A DNA stretch of 43,008 nt, taken from NCBI RefSeq assembly GCF_001311925.1, contig NZ_BBCG01000030.1:1-43008 (forward strand). Direction: 5' to 3'. A program made the translations under genes and the position numbers. The notes beneath the pieces are model-generated. The model was not told the DNA's origin, did not search any database, and worked only from the letters and a program-made list of their open reading frames with translations. This stretch comes from Cellulosilyticum ruminicola JCM 14822. GTDB taxonomy: Bacteria; Bacillota; Clostridia; Lachnospirales; Cellulosilyticaceae. Within the stretch, counting starts at the first letter, position 1, and every line of letters begins with the position of its first letter. Positions 38,843-43,008 of the stretch are shown here, in pieces.

Positions 38843-39355
38843 TTATACATACTGAAAATGTATAACATTATGTATATTACCATTTTCAGTAAAACCATGA
38901 CGCGTGATGCCTATTTGTTTAAATCCTAAACCTTTTAATATATTTACACTAGCTTCATTAGCTGGTACTGCATCTGCAAGTAGCATTTTTGCCTTTACCT
39001 CTCTAATTGCATAGATTAATACTGCCTTAGCAGCTTCTTTACCATATCCATTATTCCAAAAACGTTTAATAAGCTGATAATAAAAACCATATTTGCCATC
39101 ATTCTCATTAATAGCTGGTATCCCCACAATACCTATAACTTCTTGTTCTCTCAAAATCACAAAATGCGTTGTATATTCACTCTGAGCAGCTCTTCTAAGC
39201 CAGCCTTCAATCTTCTCTCTTGCCTCTTCTACATCATCTAGTAATAAAGCATTTGTATAACGAATCGTCTCTGGATTCTGCCATATTTCAAGCAGCTCCT
39301 TAGCATATTTTTCCTCTAAAGGTACTAATTCCAATCTCTTTGTCTTTAATTTCAT
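38843..39355 (-). CDS. GNAT-family N-acetyltransferase (RimJ/RimL type)
   Basis: A 170-residue acetyltransferase. It starts MKLKTKRLELVPLEEKYA, the RimJ/RimL-type beginning, and has the acetyl-CoA loop region RFWNNGYGKEAAKAVLIYA followed by PANEASVNILKGLGFKQIG, the usual motif A and B. Substrate unknown: members modify ribosomal protein N-termini or small molecules. I chose ATG 39355, preceded by GAGGGG, over ATG 39391. It is the first gene of the GNAT-MutS-AAC(3) operon. Confidence 0.88.
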   Translation of the reverse strand: MKLKTKRLELVPLEEKYAKELLEIWQNPETIRYTNALLLDDVEEAREKIEGWLRRAAQSEYTTHFVILREQEVIGIVGIPAINENDGKYGFYYQLIKRFWNNGYGKEAAKAVLIYAIREVKAKMLLADAVPANEASVNILKGLGFKQIGITRHGFTENGNIHNVIHFQYV

Positions 39356-39432
39356 ACTACCCCTCTTTTCTCTTTTAGTATATATTAACATATCTCATCT
39401 TTTGTTTTAATATTCGTTATATAATTTATTGA

Positions 39433-39461
39433 TTGATTTTTAGTCGTATTTCCTTTATAGT
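39433..39461 (+). promoter_or_regulatory. Promoter of the AGCS symporter gene
   Basis: TTGATT (39433-39438), exactly 17 bp, then TATAGT (39456-39461). The predicted start near 39468 gives a leader of about 105 nt that consists almost wholly of the hairpin described next. Confidence 0.65.
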
Positions 39462-39486
39462 ATAGATAACAATTTTAAGACAACGT

Positions 39487-39558
39487 GGTCTTTCTATTCT
39501 TTAATAGCTTAATGTTTTTAAGCGTTTTTAAAGTGATAGAAAGACCTTTTTTATTTTT
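39487..39558 (+). terminator. Terminator-like hairpin in the AGCS leader (possible attenuator)
   Basis: An outer stem GGTCTTTCTAT / ATAGAAAGACC (39487-39497 with 39536-39546) encloses a second stem GCTTAA / TTAAGC. It is followed by six T, a further T-run, and then at once by the AGGGGGGA ribosome site (39560-39567). No upstream gene on this strand needs it, so it probably controls read-through into the symporter gene. Confidence 0.7.
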
Positions 39559-39572
39559 TAGGGGGGATTTTT

Positions 39573-41036
39573 ATGAATCGTTTTTTAGATCAAGTTGCTT
39601 TAATCAATGATAAAGTCAACGGCTTCGTTTGGGGACCGCCAATGCTTTTACTCATTATATTCGCCGGCATTTTCTTTTCTTGCCGCACTGGCCTTTTCCA
39701 ACTTGTACACTTTAACCTTTGGATGGATAAAACCTTATTAGCCATCTTCAAAAACAAAAAAGTCCGTAAAGCTAGCGGTGCTCATTCTATTTCAGAATTC
39801 CAAGCTCTTTCTACTGCATTAGCTGGTACCATTGGTACAGGAAATATTGCAGGTGTAGCTACTGCTTTAGTAAGTGGTGGGCCTGGTGCAATATTTTGGA
39901 TGTGGCTTTCTGCCTTCTTTGGTATGATGACCAATTACTCTGAAAATGTACTAGGTATTCATTACCGTTATAAAAATGAAAAAGGTGCCTGGATGGGTGG
40001 TCCTATGGTTTATCTTGAAAGAGGCTTACATCAAAAATGGCTTGCCGTTTTATTTTCTTGCTTTTGTATCTTAGCTTCTTTCGGGATTGGGAATATGACA
40101 CAAGCTAACTCTATTGCCGAAGCTTTAAATGGTTCCTTCGGTATTCCTAAATTAGCTACAGGTATTGTACTTGCCATTTTAGTTGGACTTGTTATATTAG
40201 GTGGTATTAAACGTATTGGGCAAGTTACTGAACGCATTGTCCCATTTATGGCACTGTTTTATATCATAGGCGGCATCGTCCTTATTGGTGCTAACTTCAG
40301 CTTTGTCCCTGCTGCTCTTAAACTTATCGTGATCAATGCTTTTAATTTTAAATCTGTAGGTGGTGGCCTTCTTGGATATGGTATCGCTAGAGCCCTTCGA
40401 TTTGGTGTAGCTCGAGGCGTCTTTTCTAATGAAGCCGGACTTGGCAGCTCTGTTATGGTTCACTCTGCTTCCAGCGTTCAAGAACCTGTTGTTCAAGGTA
40501 TGTGGGGTATATTTGAAGTCTTTGCCGATACTATTATTGTCTGTACAATTACTGCCCTTTGTGTTTTAACAAGTGCCCTTAAATTCAACTTATTTGCTGT
40601 GGACGAATATGGTCAAATTACTTCTAGTTTATCTGGCAGTAACCTTGTCTCTGCTGCTTTTGATACCCTTACCCCATTAGGTGGCAGCTTTGTTTCCATT
40701 GCCGTTATGCTCTTTGCCTTTTCTACACTTTTAGGCTGGTCCTTTTATGGTGAACGTGGCATTGAATACTTAATAGGTGTACGTTTTACCATTATTTATA
40801 AATTTATATTCCTTTTAGCTATTATTGCTGGCTGTACCATGCAGCTTGACCTGGTTTGGAATTTATCTGATACCTTTAATGGTCTTATGGCCCTTCCAAA
40901 CCTTATTGGTATCCTCTTCCTCTCTAATGAGGTAGTCAGCATTACTAAAGACTATATTAAACGTTATAAATCCCATGAACTTAAAGAAATCCACGATGGC
41001 GATCCTGAAACATTAGAATCACCTGTAGAATGTTAA
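39573..41036 (+). CDS. Sodium:alanine/glycine symporter, AGCS family
   Basis: A 487-residue transporter with about eleven helices, which imports alanine or glycine with sodium. Family signatures: ALAGTIGTGNIAGVATAL, the AGCS consensus GGPGAIFWMWLSAFFGM, WMGGPMVYLERGL, GIARALRFGVARGVFSNEAG LGS and the C-terminal GERGIEYLIG. The start is fixed by AGGGGGGA five bases upstream and by the family beginning. It is monocistronic, with a terminator that reaches into the end of the convergent EFR1 gene. A glycine riboswitch, common before AGCS genes in Firmicutes, is not visible. Confidence 0.95.
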   Translation: MNRFLDQVALINDKVNGFVWGPPMLLLIIFAGIFFSCRTGLFQLVHFNLWMDKTLLAIFKNKKVRKASGAHSISEFQALSTALAGTIGTGNIAGVATALVSGGPGAIFWMWLSAFFGMMTNYSENVLGIHYRYKNEKGAWMGGPMVYLERGLHQKWLAVLFSCFCILASFGIGNMTQANSIAEALNGSFGIPKLATGIVLAILVGLVILGGIKRIGQVTERIVPFMALFYIIGGIVLIGANFSFVPAALKLIVINAFNFKSVGGGLLGYGIARALRFGVARGVFSNEAGLGSSVMVHSASSVQEPVVQGMWGIFEVFADTIIVCTITALCVLTSALKFNLFAVDEYGQITSSLSGSNLVSAAFDTLTPLGGSFVSIAVMLFAFSTLLGWSFYGERGIEYLIGVRFTIIYKFIFLLAIIAGCTMQLDLVWNLSDTFNGLMALPNLIGILFLSNEVVSITKDYIKRYKSHELKEIHDGDPETLESPVEC

Positions 41037-41037
41037 T

Positions 41038-41088
41038 AAAAATGAGGCTGCTGTAAAATAACACCTTTTGCGGTAGCCTCATTTTTGT
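41038..41088 (+). terminator. Terminator of the AGCS gene, overlapping the convergent gene end
   Basis: Arms AAAAATGAGGCT (from 41038) and AGCCTCATTTTT (to 41087) with a long loop, then T residues. It includes the stop codon region of the convergent EFR1-type gene. Confidence 0.8.
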
Positions 41089-41846
41089 ATAACTCTCCTA
41101 TAATCCTTATGAATATATCTCGGATTCCCTATAGTCTTTTTACCTACTTGTAAAGCTTCTGTAGGACAAACATTAATACAAGCTAAGCAAAATACACATT
41201 TCTTAATATCTCTTACTGGCTTTCCTTCTTTTATATCTATAGCTTTCATAGGACAAATCTTAGTACATTATCCACAACCCTTACACTTTTCCCCCACATC
41301 AAATTTCGTTTCTTTCTCTAATGCTGCTAACTTATGAAGCCCATAGGATAATAAAAAGGAATGTTTTTCTTTCTTATAATTATAAGTTTTAGCCTGTACT
41401 GCTTTTACAATTTCATTAATATGATCATCTGCCTCGGCTAAATACTTCTTACACTTTTCCTCTGGTAAATGCTTTTTAACCGTTACATAATTGCCTGGCA
41501 TAAGTACTTTAAAGAAGCCTCCTATTTCAAATTCTCTCTTTTCACAGGTTTCCTTGATAATACGTGAAGTATATTCATATGTACCTGCACAATTAAAAAC
41601 CGAATACATATAATTATGCTCATAGTTTATAAATTGAACTGTTCGAATAAAATGAATCACTATATCTGCTGGCGCACATGCATGTACAGGATATACAAAG
41701 CCTATTTTTTCATCTTTTTCTAATATAACTTCATATTTTCCTTCTCTTACACACTCTGCTATAGAAATTAATCTCTCATTTAAAGCCTCACTTATTTTCT
41801 TTGCAATATAATATGAATTTCCTGTTCCACTAAAATAAAATATCAT
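41079..41846 (-). CDS. EFR1-type flavodoxin-ferredoxin fusion with an in-frame TAA
   Basis: A flavodoxin-like domain (MIFYFSGTGNSYYIAKKI binds the FMN phosphate) is followed by two [4Fe-4S] motifs, the EFR1 architecture of about 255 residues. At 41268-41270 a TAA interrupts the first motif (CKGCG, stop, CTKICP). The same frame stays open for 62 more codons and encodes the second motif (CVFCLACINVCP) before a TGA at 41079. A single substitution (for example AAA to TAA) would explain this. As read, the product would be a 192-residue flavodoxin without clusters. It begins 2 bp after the TetR gene, with GGAGGG inside that gene, so it is cotranscribed and probably TetR-controlled. Confidence 0.85.
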
Positions 41847-41848
41847 CT

Positions 41849-42457
41849 TTATCCCTCCACTAAATGTGATTTTATAAAGCTTATGGCATATTCCTCTAGT
41901 GTGTTAATTAATAACTGCATATTATCTTGTAATTGATACTGAATCATAAAAAATGGTGAAAAGAATGCTAAAGCCAACATTTTGCCATTCTCTCCTTTTA
42001 GAACCTTCTCATCTATTAAAAACTGAAAAACCTTTTCTTGATAATTCATTGGCTTATCTATAAAAAAGGCTATGTATAATGCTTTCATTTCTTCATTTCT
42101 ATATTGTTCAATGGTTAGAAGCTGACGAAACTTCCTTATAACCTCATCTTCTAATTGCTTTTTTAACATGTTTATACATAACTGTGCCACTTCTTCTATT
42201 TCAACCTGCATATATCTTGTAAGTTCCATAGTACTTTCTACTTTCGGTACATTAAGTGCTTCATACATCACTTCTATTCTTGTCTGGGCCATTTCTATTA
42301 TAGCTTCTAAAATCCCTGCTTTACCTCTGTAATGTTTATAAATGGAGCTTTCTCTAATTCCTACAACACTACTAATATCACGCATAGAAACAGCCTCATA
42401 TCCCCTCTTAGAAAATAATTCTAATGCCTCATATAAAATGCATTCTTTAGTTGTCAT
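41849..42457 (-). CDS. TetR-family transcriptional regulator
   Basis: A 202-residue repressor. The N-terminal helix-turn-helix is typical: ILYEALELFSKRGYEAVSMRDISSVVGIRESSIYKHY. The C-terminal part is a helical ligand or dimer domain with no recognisable specificity. GGGAGAGAGG precedes the ATG. It heads the operon with the EFR1-type redox protein, which suggests autoregulation and control of that partner. Confidence 0.92.
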   Translation of the reverse strand: MTTKECILYEALELFSKRGYEAVSMRDISSVVGIRESSIYKHYRGKAGILEAIIEMAQTRIEVMYEALNVPKVESTMELTRYMQVEIEEVAQLCINMLKKQLEDEVIRKFRQLLTIEQYRNEEMKALYIAFFIDKPMNYQEKVFQFLIDEKVLKGENGKMLALAFFSPFFMIQYQLQDNMQLLINTLEEYAISFIKSHLVEG

Positions 42458-42494
42458 ATGCCTCTCTCCCTATAAATAAATCTATTTTCCACCT

Positions 42495-42550
42495 CAAAAA
42501 AGAGAACAGTTGATAGCTTTACTATAAAAATAGCTATCAACTGTTCTCTT
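42495..42550 (-). terminator. Strong terminator downstream of the symporter relic
   Basis: A perfect 19-bp stem (42500-42518 with 42532-42550) with a 13-base loop, followed on the minus strand by six T. It faces genes to the right, now only relics, and protects the TetR-EFR1 operon. Confidence 0.85.
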
Positions 42551-42574
42551 GTCAATATATTTTAAATATTCTAT

Positions 42575-42785
42575 TTATTTATCATCTAATTTTTCTTTCT
42601 GATGCTTAATAATCAGCTTCGCAATAAAACCGCTACCTTGGCATTTTATAGTCTCTAGTATTTTTATTAGCTTCTTCTAATAGCTTCTCTGGTTTAATAA
42701 TCCAACCTATTACAACGCATTCCAAAACACCTATAATAACGACATGTGCTAGATTATCTCAACTTATAAATAGGATAAATATGGT
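42575..42785 (-). pseudogene. C-terminal relic of a neurotransmitter:sodium symporter (NSS) gene
   Basis: The minus strand reads DNLAHVVIIGVLECVVIGWI and then KPEKLLEEANKNTRDYKMPR before a stop. This matches the last membrane helix and the KPEKL tail of bacterial NSS transporters. A second frame continues SGFIAKLIIKHQKEKLDDK to a TAA at 42575. Upstream of the first segment the frame meets a TGA and then loses similarity. Only the 3' end remains, with at least one frameshift and one stop. Confidence 0.55.
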
Positions 42786-42851
42786 AATACATCAAACTGT
42801 ATAATCCCTAAAATAATTATACTAAGGTCTATTTATGCAAATATTAAATGC

Positions 42852-43008
42852 TTAATCTGTCCAGTTTCTTAAATCTTTTGGGTAAGGGTTCTTACTGTTA
42901 TTTCTTTTTAAAGCTAGCAAGGTCATATTTTTCTCATTTTTTAGTTCTTGGGCAATATGATCACCTATATATCCTTTGTCACCTAAACAATAGGTTGATA
43001 GACATTTG
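42852..43008 (-). mobile_element. Transposase 3' fragment, IS982-like DDE type
   Basis: The last 51 codons visible on the minus strand contain LGDKGYIGDHIAQELK (the DDE-type GDKGY motif) and LLALKRNNSKNPYPKDLRN, typical for the C-terminal part of IS982-like transposases. The frame stops at TAA 42852-42854, before the usual RxIET motif, so this end looks truncated or decayed. The 5' part is outside the window. It adjoins the symporter relic, so an IS event may have broken that gene. Confidence 0.6.

Noticed and set aside
39468-39572. Glycine riboswitch upstream of the AGCS gene
   Set aside because: No glycine-aptamer core is visible, and the leader of about 105 nt is filled by the hairpin.

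Overview
The window looks like the chromosome of a low-GC, Gram-positive, endospore-forming Clostridia species. The evidence is strong AT bias, GGAGG-type ribosome binding sites, sporulation and germination membrane proteins (YtaF, a SpoVAF/GerA-type protein), a Firmicutes pyruvate kinase with the C-terminal PEP-utilizer domain, and a plant-polysaccharide locus. A cellulolytic Lachnospirales such as Cellulosilyticum would fit, but that is an inference from content only.

Layout. 1-1457: cache/HAMP/PAS membrane sensor, cut by the window edge. 1668-4281: dnaX-ybaB-recR on the minus strand. 4602-7555: three plus-strand genes (lipase-like hydrolase, ytaF, AraC regulator). 7703-8974: SRP RNA, a small unknown protein and tadA on the minus strand. 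In Bacillus tadA-scr-dnaX-yaaK-recR is contiguous, so the plus-strand trio appears inserted into that block. 9130-14046: SpoVAF-like germination protein, a membrane-anchored coiled-coil protein of unknown role, and a YjiH-type transporter. 14194-17316: pyruvate kinase, a 4Fe-4S ferredoxin and a decayed DUF2225 gene. 17383-29416: a carbohydrate locus (GH95 fucosidase, LplB/YtcP-type ABC permeases, lipoprotein binding protein, GH31 alpha-xylosidase, YesMN-like two-component system) that fits import and trimming of xyloglucan oligosaccharides. 29588-31585: PHP phosphoesterase and an AlaX-type tRNA editing protein. 31724-36116: two TerD proteins, a YceG-like protein with internal repeats, and a MapP-like phosphatase. 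36187-39355: AAC(3)-like acetyltransferase, a membrane-anchored MutS-family ATPase and a GNAT acetyltransferase. 39573-42457: an AGCS amino-acid symporter behind a leader hairpin, an EFR1-type flavodoxin-ferredoxin and a TetR regulator. 42575-43008: relics of a sodium symporter and a transposase.

Sequence quality matters here. Seven genes, including pyk and tadA, are each broken by one base, almost always in a short A or G run, while both halves stay well conserved. This looks more like base-calling error than gene death. The DUF2225 gene, the NSS relic and the transposase end instead show several independent lesions and look truly decayed.

I found no CRISPR array, tRNA, rRNA, prophage or clear defence system. 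The less ordinary items are the YceG-like protein with its two TerD partners, the membrane MutS in an acetyltransferase operon, two leader hairpins with U-tracts, and the interrupted tadA-SRP-dnaX block.
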